Source: JAAOII01 sp965207705
GTDB lineage: Bacteria; Pseudomonadota; Gammaproteobacteria; CBDBNL01; JAAOII01
Reading direction: 5' to 3'
Length of the DNA stretch: 64,000 nt
NCBI GenBank assembly: GCA_965207705.1
Contig: OZ242292.1
Coordinates: 1,364,001 to 1,428,000 of the forward strand
Shown here: in pieces, positions 37,001-45,228 of the stretch
Layout: each line of letters starts with the position of its first letter
Position numbering within the stretch: the stretch's first letter is position 1
The notes under the pieces: generated by a model
What the model was told of the DNA's origin: nothing
What the model saw: only the letters and a program-made list of their open reading frames with translations
Databases searched by the model: none
Program-made: the position numbers and the translations under genes

Positions 37001-37492
37001 ATTTATGGAATACGACCAATATTTCGCAATAACCGCAAAATGTATCGGCTAACTTTGATTGACGAAAGTGGTCAGGTTCAAGCGCGCTGTTTTGAAGAGG
37101 CATTTAATAATAAAGAGCATTTACTTAAAAATGAAAATATCATTGCCGCTAAAGGAAAGTTAGTTTCTTTTCAAGAATCTCGCGAAGCAGTATTTCAAAT
37201 TAACCGCCTTTATGGACTTGAGGATTTGCGCGCCGTTCATTGCCGCGCTATAAACATTGACAGCAAGGTTAATGATATTAGTGAAGAGAATCTGGATAAG
37301 ATTAAGGATGCTATTATTCCTTATCTGCATGATAAAGGGTTGCCTATCTATTTGAATATATTAAATAACGAGGACAAATTAAAATATGAGGTGCAGCTGC
37401 TAAAGAATAGCCGCGTGCTTCCTTCAAACTCCTGTTTGGAATCTTTGGAGGAGATTATGCCTAAAGCGCGCATGCACTTGCTTCCCGCATGA
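34067..37492 (+). CDS. dnaE: DNA polymerase III subunit alpha
   Basis: Replicative polymerase catalytic subunit. PHP domain at the N-terminus (FVHLRVHSTYSIKDGLA, ALTDEANLFG), polymerase core with GPGRGSGGGSLVAYATG and catalytic PDFDIDVCMDRRDEV near residue 395, FRPGPMDLIDDFI, GYGFNRSHSVGYGLLAYWTA, helix-hairpin-helix region and C-terminal OB fold (VVCGRIYGIRPIF). 1141 residues, full length for DnaE1. A methyltransferase gene begins 1 nt after its stop. Confidence 0.98.
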   Translation: MNDFVHLRVHSTYSIKDGLAFPKQIVEWANKMKSPAVALTDEANLFGAIKFSQAAREEGIKPILGMDFLICNHLEDPLTYRVCVLAANDIGYKNLSYLSSWTQTVAAESNKRGIITRDFFAAHCEGLIVLSGGAKGDVGHPIINGNEDVARNNLQWWLELCGDNYYLELQRLGLPYEESLIMSTLKLAKEYNCAPLATNDVRFMRAEDYESHHARVNINRNEILGRERDPHPYVNSQFMKEPQDMVKLFADIPQAIENTVWVAERCNFLIRQEHNLPHYPFKGEENGRDMLKRLSYEGMAKMSGADWQKNKDGEYLKRLTKELTVIDEMNYNDYFLIVSDFVNWARGHNIPVGPGRGSGGGSLVAYATGVTGLDPLEHNLLFERFLNQGRGSMPDFDIDVCMDRRDEVINYLKNSFGKENAVQIISFGTMGAKGVVRDATRVLGKPYGLGDKISNMIPQGFDLETALAADASMKEFIEENQEAQQVFDLARKLEGQVRHTGLHAAGLVIAPGAVKDYCPLYMDDEGKSLCQYDKDDLEEIGLVKFDILGLRTLTVIEETLALIKQTDNKEIDMTNLPADDKATMQMIRSGATYSVFQLESSGMRDVAKRMEPKTFEDIVALIALFRPGPMDLIDDFIKNKQIIEEGKDIEYPDESLEDIMRPTYGIAVYQEQVMQMAQKLAGFSLSQADTLRHAMGKKKMDVMAKQKVAFIKGAVANGYKENKAEYFFKIIEKFAGYGFNRSHSVGYGLLAYWTAYLKIHYKVHFLTANMSSELNNVKKIAALAEECRKLNINLLPPDINRSPAKFGIRKEDDSYVINYGLGAIKGVGINSAIAIAAERESGEYKSMLDLCSRLDPKNLSSSMLESLVRAGAFSLLEQNQSLLFSSIEQGLQINRKHFQERTQGLGDMFGESLKQAILPKGTVPNEWSAARISREEYKSLGFYLCHNPFNIYKDELRRYVANLVVDLSVNKEAVVCGRIYGIRPIFRNNRKMYRLTLIDESGQVQARCFEEAFNNKEHLLKNENIIAAKGKLVSFQESREAVFQINRLYGLEDLRAVHCRAINIDSKVNDISEENLDKIKDAIIPYLHDKGLPIYLNILNNEDKLKYEVQLLKNSRVLPSNSCLESLEEIMPKARMHLLPA

Positions 37493-37493
37493 T

Positions 37494-38285
37494 ATGCGTT
37501 CTCTACTCAAGTTAAATCATATAACCCAAGGGGATGCATTACGACTTATAGATAAAGTTGGGGATGGTACAGTTGATTTAATTATCTGCGACGGTCCTTA
37601 CAATGCCACCAATCAGAAATGGGATAAGATAGCGGGGGGGATTCAACAATTTAATCTCCGTTTAATCCAGCAGTGCGCCTCTAAATTAAAGACAGGTGGC
37701 GTTATGTATCTTTTTGGCAAACATGATTGTATTGACTTTATAGATTACCGCCCCTATTTGAATTTGGTGACTCGCATCGTGTGGTATCAGCCCAGCCGTT
37801 TATCTCAGGGCAGGATAAAGTACACCAATAATTACGATGTTATTTGCTATTTTGTTAAGGGGGGACGGGCAAATACTTTTAACTTAGATGATGTTCGGGT
37901 ACCGCAATTGGTGGAACTTACTCAGAGGTTGCGTTGTGAGAGAGTTCCAGCGGTGACGACTGGTAGATTTGGCAAGACCAAATTTAATCCGAAGGGTAAA
38001 AATCCTGGCGATGTTTGGGGCGACATTAAACAGCTTACTTATAAATCTAAGGAATTGTTGAGTCGCGAGATGCTAAATACAATTCAAAAGCCAGAAAAAT
38101 TATTAAGACGTCTTATATTGGCAAGTTCTAACAAAGGTGATTTAGTGTTGGATCCATTCTGCGGCGCGGGGACTAGCGCGGTGATATGCCAAGAGCTAAA
38201 ACGTAATTTTATCTGCTTTGAGATTGATTCTAATAGTGTTAATTTGGCAAATAAGCGAATTGCGCGATTTAAAAATAATAAATAA
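37494..38285 (+). CDS. Orphan beta-class DNA methyltransferase coupled to dnaE
   Basis: Site-specific amino-methyltransferase with motif IV (DGPYN, residues about 32-36) before the SAM-binding motif I (DPFCGAGTS, about 219-227), the beta-class order used by CcrM-like N6-adenine and some N4-cytosine enzymes. The catalytic motif is DGPY instead of the common DPPY. Middle segments QPSRLSQGRIKYTNNYDVICYF and TIQKPEKLLRRLILASS fit the family. No nuclease gene is adjacent, so it is a solitary methylase, and its start lies 1 nt from the dnaE stop. Coupling to the replicative polymerase suggests methylation after fork passage, but that is inference. Confidence 0.85.
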   Translation: MRSLLKLNHITQGDALRLIDKVGDGTVDLIICDGPYNATNQKWDKIAGGIQQFNLRLIQQCASKLKTGGVMYLFGKHDCIDFIDYRPYLNLVTRIVWYQPSRLSQGRIKYTNNYDVICYFVKGGRANTFNLDDVRVPQLVELTQRLRCERVPAVTTGRFGKTKFNPKGKNPGDVWGDIKQLTYKSKELLSREMLNTIQKPEKLLRRLILASSNKGDLVLDPFCGAGTSAVICQELKRNFICFEIDSNSVNLANKRIARFKNNK

Positions 38286-38301
38286 ACTATTATTAAAAAC
38301 C

Positions 38302-38328
38302 TTGACAAAATTATATTTTTAGTATAAT
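38302..38328 (+). promoter_or_regulatory. Promoter upstream of putA
   Basis: TTGACA at 38302-38307 and TATAAT at 38323-38328 are both perfect consensus hexamers but only 15 nt apart, shorter than the usual 17. Transcription would start near 38335, leaving a 165-nt leader that includes a small ORF and a hairpin before putA. Confidence 0.6.
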
Positions 38329-38359
38329 AGACCATTAGGGGAAGAGGGGAAGGTAACTT

Positions 38360-38410
38360 ATGATATCTAGCATTTCATATCTTATGATGCTATTGTTGCC
38401 TTTAAATTAA
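38360..38410 (+). CDS. Possible 16-residue leader peptide upstream of putA
   Basis: ATG at 38360 preceded by a GGGGAAGG purine run encodes MISSISYLMMLLLPLN then TAA. It is hydrophobic and sits between the putA promoter and a hairpin at 38429-38466. It contains one Pro codon near its end (position 15). A translated leader coupled to a hairpin could control putA, but there is no clear terminator or anti-terminator pair. It may equally be chance. Confidence 0.3.
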   Translation: MISSISYLMMLLLPLN

Positions 38411-38428
38411 AGATATCGTATAGATAAT

Positions 38429-38466
38429 AAAGGTAGTTATAACGAAATAATTACAGAACTGCCTTT
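38429..38466 (+). promoter_or_regulatory. Hairpin in the putA leader
   Basis: AAAGGTAGTT (38429-38438) pairs with AACTGCCTTT (38457-38466) over ten positions with one G-U wobble, enclosing an 18-nt AT-rich loop. It lies 33 nt before the putA ATG and is not followed by a U-run, so it looks more like an RNA structure or operator than a terminator. Confidence 0.45.
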
Positions 38467-38499
38467 ATATCTTGGTTTTCCGTATAATACTTTATTAGT

Positions 38500-41454
38500 A
38501 TGGGTCGGCAGCAAATCACAACCGCAACGGGGCAAAATCATGGACTCGTATCTACAGATATATATAGTAAAAACTATCGCAGCACCGAAAAAAACCTTAT
38601 CCATACTCTTTCTAAGGCGGTTAGGCAATATGAATGGAAAGAGGTTTCCTCATTAGCCCATGCGTTAGACAGAGAATCTGGTGAAGAGAATACTCTTGCT
38701 GGTAAATTATTGAGGACATTTTCGTTGGATACCAAGGAAGGGGTTGCCATAATGCAGTTGGCTGAGTGTTTATTACGGATACCTGAAGCAAAAAAACAAG
38801 AAGAAATTATTCGTCAGAGTTTGCGAAGTGGTGAGTGGGACCTCTTGCAACGTCATGGTGTGTTAGATACTTTGACAACTATGGCATTGGATACCACCAA
38901 AAAATTCTCAGACATGGACTCCTTAGTAACTAAGATGGGTTGGCCGGTAATTCGTCCCATAGTTCGCGCCATAATCAAAGTAATGGGTAATACTTTCGTG
39001 TTGGGTAAAGATGTTGAATCAGCAACCCGTAATTCTAAACGATACTCATCACGCTACAGTTTTTCTTATGATATGCTGGCAGAAGCGGCAACCAATTGGG
39101 AAGATGCTGAAAATTACTACCGCAAATATATCAGTGCGGCAAAGTCATTTTCTTGTATTTCGGTAAAGATTTCAGGGATTAATCCCCGCTTTACCCCTCA
39201 TGAAACCGACCTTCTAATGAAAGATACTCTGCCACGGCTCAAAGAATTATCTCGCTTGTGTGATGGCACAATGTATATTGATGCCGAAGAGAGTGAAAGA
39301 TTAGATGCTACTTTGCAGGTATTTGCCGCCCTATTGGCGCAAACTGATGGCGACTATAAATTGGGAATAGCAATTCAAGCATATCAGAAACGTTGTTTAG
39401 GCGTGGTGAAATATTTGGATAAGCTATCCCGCCATTATAAGAAGAAGATATGTGTTAGGTTAGTTAAGGGCGCCTATTGGGATATGGAAATTAAGAATGC
39501 TCAGCAGCAGGGTCTTGAGTACCCGATCTGGACTTCTAAAAATCATTCAGATATTGCTTTTATAGCTTGTGCTGAGCGGCTATTCAAGGCGCCATATATC
39601 TATCCAGCTTTTGCCACTCATAATCCAGTTAGCGCCGCTTATGTATTACACATTGCAGAGCACATTGCAGCTGGTATTTCACAGCCAACCAACGCGACTA
39701 ATCAAGCAGATAAAACTAAGCAGAGAGGGGAACATCATAATAAGTTTGAATTCCAACGATTATTTGGCATGGGAGAGGGCTTGCACGATGCCCTAATAAA
39801 GCGCGGTTATCATAGCCGTATTTATGCGCCAGTTGGGGACCACGAAAATCTATTGGCATACTTAGTCCGCCGATTATTGGAAAACGGCGCTAATAGCTCT
39901 TTTATTCATAGCCGTAAGATAGTTAATCCCTTACAGGATGTAACTACTTCTGTGCCGCGAGCTGCTGATATATACTTGCCGCGTATAAATTCAATGGGCA
40001 CGGACCTCAGTGATGCCCAAGTGCGCGCCGAGCTACTCAAAGCGGCAGCTCCCAAAACAACTAAGACATCTGCAAGCAAAACATCGTCTGTAAATGCTCT
40101 GAGTGAAGCATGTCTTATTGCTCATAAGAGGTTCCTGCCCTGGTCTCAAACAGCTGTAGCCGAACGGGCAGCCATGGTGGAAAAGTTCAGTAATATTTTA
40201 GAAGAGAGACGTTATTCTCTGGCGCAGTTAATCTCTGCTGTCGGCAAACGCACTTATGAGGACGCATTGAATGAAATTCGCGAAGCAGTTGATTTTTGCC
40301 GTTATTATGCATTGCAGGCGCAAAATATGTTCAGTGAGTATCACAATAGAACCTATACAGGGGAAAGTTCTGTAACTAATTATCGTCCCCGTGGTCCTTG
40401 GCTGGTTATAGCTCCTTGGAATTTTCCTGTCGCTATTACAGTTGGTCCCATAGTAGCGGCGCTGGTAAGCGGTTGTCCAGTTATAGCTAAGCCGGCGCCG
40501 CAAACTAAAGAGGTAGGAGAATTATTGGGCAACTGGTTGCAAGAGTGCTTTCCGCCAGGAGTGGTAACAGTGCTTTGCCCTAACAATAAGGATGCAGAAA
40601 AACTAGTGACTAGCGAGTATATTAAAGGGATAACTTTTACTGGTTCCCACCCAACGGCTGCTCGCCTGCGTGCACTCTTAGCAGCAGATCCTGCCAGAGC
40701 ATTAATTCCTTTAGTTGCCGAGACAGGAGGTGTCAATCTGGCGGTGTGTGATTCTTCTGCTTTGCCGGAACAATTAATCCATGATTTAGTAATAGGAGCA
40801 TTTAATTCTGCGGGTCAAAGATGCTCAGCAACTCGTTTGGTATGTGTACCACGCAGTAAAGGAAAGTTCTACCAAGATATGATATCCCAAACTGTGCGCG
40901 GTTTGCAGTGCGGAGATAATCGCAAATTTTTTGTGGATAGCGGTCCAGTAATTGATGCGACTGCTTATAAAAAACTTAGTCAGTACATAAGTAAAGCCGC
41001 TAGAGACGGCAGGGTATTGGCGCAAGGGCAGATAATTGATAAAACACAATTATTAATACCTCCAACCTTGATAAAAGTTAATGAGGTGTCCGAATGTCTA
41101 ACAGAAGAATATTTTGGTCCCATTCTTCATTTGTGTCAATATAAGGATATTGAAGAATTGACTACTGCGATTAACTCATCCGCTATGGGGTTAACCTTAA
41201 GCATACATAGCAGGGACAATAATTGGGCGAGAAAGTTGGCTGCTGAAGCGGAAGTTGGTAATGTTTATATTAATCGCGATCAAGTAGGAGCGGTGGTGGA
41301 ATCACATCCATTTGGCGGTTGTAATTTATCTGGCACAGGACCAAAGGCAGGCGGTAAGGATTATTTATTGCAGTTTGTGTGGGAACAATCTATTGTTGAG
41401 AATACTACGGCAATGGGAGGCAACTTTTCATTACTTAGCGGAGGTGATGGATAA
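38500..41454 (+). CDS. putA: Bifunctional proline dehydrogenase / P5C dehydrogenase PutA
   Basis: Oxidises proline to glutamate: FAD-dependent proline dehydrogenase then NAD-dependent P5C dehydrogenase, with substrate channelling. The N-terminal half has SYDMLAEAATNWEDAE, VKISGINPRF, IDAEESERLDATL, VRLVKGAYWDMEIK, FATHNPVSAAYV and RIYAPVGDHENLLAYLVRRL. The C-terminal half has IAPWNFPVAITVGP, GITFTGSHPTAARL, AETGGVNLAV and SAGQRCSATR (catalytic Cys near residue 775). At 984 residues it is the short PutA type without the N-terminal ribbon-helix-helix repressor domain or C-terminal extra domain, so it does not regulate its own gene that way. The stop abuts the dnaG ATG. Confidence 0.95.
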   Translation: MGRQQITTATGQNHGLVSTDIYSKNYRSTEKNLIHTLSKAVRQYEWKEVSSLAHALDRESGEENTLAGKLLRTFSLDTKEGVAIMQLAECLLRIPEAKKQEEIIRQSLRSGEWDLLQRHGVLDTLTTMALDTTKKFSDMDSLVTKMGWPVIRPIVRAIIKVMGNTFVLGKDVESATRNSKRYSSRYSFSYDMLAEAATNWEDAENYYRKYISAAKSFSCISVKISGINPRFTPHETDLLMKDTLPRLKELSRLCDGTMYIDAEESERLDATLQVFAALLAQTDGDYKLGIAIQAYQKRCLGVVKYLDKLSRHYKKKICVRLVKGAYWDMEIKNAQQQGLEYPIWTSKNHSDIAFIACAERLFKAPYIYPAFATHNPVSAAYVLHIAEHIAAGISQPTNATNQADKTKQRGEHHNKFEFQRLFGMGEGLHDALIKRGYHSRIYAPVGDHENLLAYLVRRLLENGANSSFIHSRKIVNPLQDVTTSVPRAADIYLPRINSMGTDLSDAQVRAELLKAAAPKTTKTSASKTSSVNALSEACLIAHKRFLPWSQTAVAERAAMVEKFSNILEERRYSLAQLISAVGKRTYEDALNEIREAVDFCRYYALQAQNMFSEYHNRTYTGESSVTNYRPRGPWLVIAPWNFPVAITVGPIVAALVSGCPVIAKPAPQTKEVGELLGNWLQECFPPGVVTVLCPNNKDAEKLVTSEYIKGITFTGSHPTAARLRALLAADPARALIPLVAETGGVNLAVCDSSALPEQLIHDLVIGAFNSAGQRCSATRLVCVPRSKGKFYQDMISQTVRGLQCGDNRKFFVDSGPVIDATAYKKLSQYISKAARDGRVLAQGQIIDKTQLLIPPTLIKVNEVSECLTEEYFGPILHLCQYKDIEELTTAINSSAMGLTLSIHSRDNNWARKLAAEAEVGNVYINRDQVGAVVESHPFGGCNLSGTGPKAGGKDYLLQFVWEQSIVENTTAMGGNFSLLSGGDG

Positions 41455-43200
41455 ATGAATGACAGTCGCCGTCCAATCAAAGATTCATTTATTGAGCGAA
41501 TTAAAGATAATGCTGATATAGCGGCTATAGTCGGCAACACAGTCCAGCTTAAGTCATCCAGTTCTGGTAGATACATGGGCTTATGCCCTTTTCACGATGA
41601 AAAGACACCTTCTTTTAGTGTTAGCAGCGCCAACAATGTTTTCCATTGTTTTGGTTGCGGAGTAAAAGGAGATATTTTGACCTTTTTGATGCAAACAGAA
41701 TCTCTTGATTTTTATGAAGCAGTTCATCGCTTAGCGGAATTGCAAAATGTTGCGGTGGAATATGAGACATCCTCAAAGAACACAGGAAAGACCAAGGTTG
41801 CTGATGCGGATTATCAGGTTGTTAAGCTTGCTGCCGAGTTTTATGCGCAGCAGTTGAGTATGCCAGAGAACGCTCAAGGTCTGGAATACCTTAAACAGCG
41901 CAACTGCTCACAGGATTTAATTCAAGAATATGGACTGGGCTATGCTCCGGCGCGCAATGATGACTTGTGGCAACTCATGCAGAGCGATGTTCTAAAGGAG
42001 GCAGGGTTGCGCACTGGCTTGGTTAAGAAAAATGATGAAGGCGGGTATTATGATGTATTTCGTGCTCGTGTTATGTTTCCAATTATGGATGCGCGACGTC
42101 GTGTTTTAGGATTTGGTGGCAGAATTATCAATGGCAGCAGCAAAGCAAAATATATTAATTCAGCAGACAGTGATATTTTTCATAAAGAACAGCATTTATT
42201 TGGACTGCCTCAAGCGTTAAATACCAAAATCAACAAGGACAGTATTTTAGTGGTGGAGGGGTATATGGATGTTATGGCTATGGCAGGGTTAGAGAAAACT
42301 GTTGCCTGCTTGGGGACTGCGTTCTCTGCATTTCATGCCAAGAACCTGTTACAACGGGCTAATACATTAATCTTGGCATTTGATGGCGATGAGGCCGGCA
42401 CTAAGGCGGCAATACGCGCTATGCGTCAATGTTTTCCCTTTTTAGGTGATACTAAAGAATTATTGTTGCAGTTTATGCCACAAGGCAAGGATCCTTATGA
42501 CTTTGTAAACGAAGCGGAGGATAAGCAAACTGCTTGGAATGCTCTAAAGCCCACTCCAGTAGAAGATTTCTTGCTTCGCCCATTTCATCAGAGAATGGAT
42601 ATGCAGAGCTCGCGTTTGGCTATTAATAACTTGGTGGGTTTTTTAGTGGATTTTCCGCCAAGCAGCACTCGCCGTGAGTTAATTCGTCGTAAAGCCGGGG
42701 AGTTGCTTGGCGGGATTGAAATTAACCTGCCTACAAAGAGTCCTCCTAGCCCATCTAAGCGCCAAACTTTTGCTAAACCTGCTGTAAACCCTCCAATTAT
42801 TGGTGAAAGCAAGGGTTTTCCACTCTTGCAGAAATTAGTTGTTCAGTTACTACTTGATTCCAAGAAAGCCAAAAATCTATTGGAGAAGTGGGAGGATAGA
42901 CTCAATGAAGCGGGGAGTATGGCGAAAGGCGAATCTGCCCTTAACGTTTTGCATATAATGCAGGCAGCACAGCAGGGACCAAATTATTTGTATGGACATA
43001 TTGCAGCAATGAATATTAGTTTACCCAATTTGCATGTTGGGCATGAACAACTCCCCAATGCTTGGAGTGCAGCGGGAGATTGCATTCAACGCATTTTAGA
43101 AAATGTATATAATCAGGAGCTACGTGTAGCCATTCAGCAAGAAGATAAAGGGGCACAAAATAGAATTAGGGAAAAAATAAAATTATTAAGGGCTGATTGA
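41455..43200 (+). CDS. dnaG: DNA primase DnaG
   Basis: Synthesises RNA primers for lagging-strand replication, working with DnaB. N-terminal CHC2 zinc finger CPFHDEKTPSF...FHCFGCGVKGD (residues 44-70), the RNAP-basic domain with GFGGRIINGSSKAKYINSADS, and TOPRIM motifs ILVVEGYMDVMAM and LILAFDGDEAGTKAA. The C-terminal helicase-binding part is short. 581 residues. Its ATG follows the putA stop with no gap, an unusual pairing; rpsU and rpoD, the common neighbours, are absent here. Confidence 0.96.
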   Translation: MNDSRRPIKDSFIERIKDNADIAAIVGNTVQLKSSSSGRYMGLCPFHDEKTPSFSVSSANNVFHCFGCGVKGDILTFLMQTESLDFYEAVHRLAELQNVAVEYETSSKNTGKTKVADADYQVVKLAAEFYAQQLSMPENAQGLEYLKQRNCSQDLIQEYGLGYAPARNDDLWQLMQSDVLKEAGLRTGLVKKNDEGGYYDVFRARVMFPIMDARRRVLGFGGRIINGSSKAKYINSADSDIFHKEQHLFGLPQALNTKINKDSILVVEGYMDVMAMAGLEKTVACLGTAFSAFHAKNLLQRANTLILAFDGDEAGTKAAIRAMRQCFPFLGDTKELLLQFMPQGKDPYDFVNEAEDKQTAWNALKPTPVEDFLLRPFHQRMDMQSSRLAINNLVGFLVDFPPSSTRRELIRRKAGELLGGIEINLPTKSPPSPSKRQTFAKPAVNPPIIGESKGFPLLQKLVVQLLLDSKKAKNLLEKWEDRLNEAGSMAKGESALNVLHIMQAAQQGPNYLYGHIAAMNISLPNLHVGHEQLPNAWSAAGDCIQRILENVYNQELRVAIQQEDKGAQNRIREKIKLLRAD

Positions 43201-43264
43201 AGAATCGCATTTAACCCCTTCTACAAAATACCCTGCGCGGATATGAAATACTATAGCGTGAAAG

Positions 43265-43293
43265 TTGCGCATTAATTGGTAATATGTTATAAT
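43265..43293 (+). promoter_or_regulatory. Promoter of the outer-membrane-like protein gene
   Basis: TTGCGC (43265-43270), a 17-nt spacer, then TATAAT (43288-43293) preceded by an extended -10 TG. The leader is about 35 nt and carries a strong CAGGGGGA ribosome-binding site roughly 9 nt before the ATG at 43334. This is the best-formed promoter in the window. Confidence 0.65.
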
Positions 43294-43333
43294 AAGGCAA
43301 TTAATTTTATGAATTATCAGGGGGAAATATAAA

Positions 43334-44068
43334 ATGTTATTGAGGAAGTGGATGGTGGCACCGTTATTTTTTTATTGTGTTTTTACACAGTCAGTTTTTG
43401 CAGCTGAGAATGAAGCAACTACAGAAGGCACTAAATCAGGTGCTGAATCAAAGGATATTCGCTCGTGGTACTTGACTTATGGGATAGACACTGTCGGATT
43501 TCCGATAGCTCCAGCTAATCGGATTTCTTTTGGATTTGTTATTGCTAATAAATTTGATTTGGGGTTTTTGATAGGGCAAGGCGAGGTTAGTAGTTTGGTT
43601 AAGGATATTGGGTCTTTTAAAGATAGTGTTAGCCAACTCCCCTCGATTGATCCAGATACTGGATTACCGCAACGGCGCGAACAATCGCAATCTGTTTTTG
43701 AAGCAATACCTGTATCAGTTTCGGGGCTTGAATTTCGCTTTCCTGTTGGGGGTCGTAGATTTGATATCCCTATTCGTTTGAAACAAGTAAGTTTTGACGT
43801 TAATAGCAGGAGTGTAGATACATTAAATGGAGTATTTTCTCTAAAAGATGAATATAAAAGCGCCGATCCCAATAAAATAGTTGATGTGATTGATGGCGAA
43901 AATATACTATTATTTTCTATTGGCTTTGGCAATAAGTTTAGTAGCAAGTGGGGCGGAACCGTTGCAGCCGAATGGCTAACTTTAGAATATTCAATAAGCC
44001 AGCCAAAAGAAATTGAGCCACTTTTGAGTGTTGGGTTGTTTAGTTTTGAGTTTGGAATAAGACTCTAA
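43334..44068 (+). CDS. Exported protein, probable outer-membrane beta-barrel
   Basis: A 244-residue protein I cannot assign to a named family. A Sec signal peptide (LLRKWMVAPLFFYCVFTQ) ends at about residue 23-24 (SVFA-A). The mature part has alternating hydrophobic/polar strands typical of small beta-barrels: WYLTYGIDTVGFPIA, RISFGFVIANKFDLGFLIG, GLEFRFPVGGRRFDIPIRL and a final LLSVGLFSFEFGIRL. There is a polar loop at about 85-115. A strong own promoter and ribosome site suggest good expression. It is followed by a small helical protein and ampD on the same strand, with no functional link evident. Confidence 0.7.
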   Translation: MLLRKWMVAPLFFYCVFTQSVFAAENEATTEGTKSGAESKDIRSWYLTYGIDTVGFPIAPANRISFGFVIANKFDLGFLIGQGEVSSLVKDIGSFKDSVSQLPSIDPDTGLPQRREQSQSVFEAIPVSVSGLEFRFPVGGRRFDIPIRLKQVSFDVNSRSVDTLNGVFSLKDEYKSADPNKIVDVIDGENILLFSIGFGNKFSSKWGGTVAAEWLTLEYSISQPKEIEPLLSVGLFSFEFGIRL

Positions 44069-44131
44069 GTAACTTACTGATTTCCTTAATATTAATTATT
44101 GTAGTTATTATTATCATTTAAACGCAACAGA

Positions 44132-44659
44132 ATGAAAGTACACTCTCTCGATAAACATGAAAGGCATACTAATAAAAAATTACTATATGCTACTATTTTA
44201 TTGGAATTAGCAGCACAACAAAAAGAACAACACTATGTTGATGCGCTTGAAATCTCTTGCTTGGTACAACTAAATTCTGCTTATTATTGCTTTATAGAAG
44301 AGTTGCAGCGGCGTCTGAATATAACCCCCCAGTATGGGTATGATGCTAGCCAGTTAGTTGATGCAATGCGCAATAATAATATTCATTCTGCCGAGGTTGA
44401 AACCCTAGCCCGTCTTGAGACAGAGTCCTCTTCATGGATTTTTGCAATGCAATCCGCCCATAAAAAATTATCACGCAATATTTCGCTCTCTTCTGTGCAA
44501 CTTATCAGTGATAATGAGATCAATCGCCATCAATCTCAACCATTAACAATATTAAGTTCATCACAGCCCTTGCCCCAGCATAATAGTCAACTTAGTAAAT
44601 GGCTAAAAGAGATGGAGCGCTTGTTGGATGATGTGCGCGGCGCGCTAACAGAATATTAA
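44132..44659 (+). CDS. Small helical protein, possibly DUF6586-like
   Basis: A 175-residue protein without signal or membrane segment. KLLYATILLELAAQQKEQHYVDALEISCLVQLNSAYYCFIEEL looks like two long helices, recalling the small gammaproteobacterial DUF6586 proteins, and the tail SKWLKEMERLLDDVRGALTEY is another helix. The assignment is from memory of the pattern and is tentative. It lies 8 nt before ampD and is probably co-transcribed. Confidence 0.5.
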   Translation: MKVHSLDKHERHTNKKLLYATILLELAAQQKEQHYVDALEISCLVQLNSAYYCFIEELQRRLNITPQYGYDASQLVDAMRNNNIHSAEVETLARLETESSSWIFAMQSAHKKLSRNISLSSVQLISDNEINRHQSQPLTILSSSQPLPQHNSQLSKWLKEMERLLDDVRGALTEY

Positions 44660-44667
44660 TTACTCTT

Positions 44668-45222
44668 ATGAAGAGAATTAACAATCACATACTGAAAAAT
44701 GCTGAGTATATACCTTCTCCTCATCAGGAGAAACGTCCTGAATCTGAACAACTAAGCTTAATAGTGCTGCACTCAATCAGTTTGCCTGAAGGTGAATATG
44801 GTACCGACTATGTCCGCCAGCTGTTTTTGGGCATATTAGATTGCCAAGCGCATGAGTCCTTTGCTTCTTTGCAAGGTGTTAGGGTATCGTCTCATCTTTT
44901 TATCAGAAGAGATGGAAGCATTATTCAGTTTGTACCATTCAATAAAATAGCATGGCATGCTGGAGTATCTTCTTATAAGGGTAAAAGTAACTGCAATAGT
45001 TTTTCCATCGGCATTGAGCTTGAAGGAAGCAAAAAGGACTCTTATACAGAAGAGCAATATGGCTTTTTAGTTGATACCTGCCGCGATATTGTCAATGAAT
45101 ATGATTCGTTGGAGGTGGAAGCAATTGTCGGTCATAAGGACATAGCAGCGGGACGCAAAGATGACCCTTGGAACTTTAACTGGGAAAAATACTGGGAGAA
45201 ATTTTATTCAATTTTAAATTAA
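44668..45222 (+). CDS. ampD: 1,6-anhydro-N-acetylmuramyl-L-alanine amidase AmpD
   Basis: Cytoplasmic zinc amidase cleaving the peptide from anhydro-muropeptides in peptidoglycan recycling. Amidase_2 fold: LIVLHSISLPEG (first Zn His), VSSHLFIRRDGSIIQFVPF, AWHAGVSSYKGKSNCNSFSIGIELEG, then VGHKDIAAGRKDDPWNFNW, giving the His/Glu/His/Asp zinc and catalytic set. 184 residues, normal. No signal peptide, as expected for AmpD. Loss in other bacteria derepresses AmpC, but no ampC or ampR is in the window. Confidence 0.95.
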   Translation: MKRINNHILKNAEYIPSPHQEKRPESEQLSLIVLHSISLPEGEYGTDYVRQLFLGILDCQAHESFASLQGVRVSSHLFIRRDGSIIQFVPFNKIAWHAGVSSYKGKSNCNSFSIGIELEGSKKDSYTEEQYGFLVDTCRDIVNEYDSLEVEAIVGHKDIAAGRKDDPWNFNWEKYWEKFYSILN

Positions 45223-45228
45223 TTAGCA

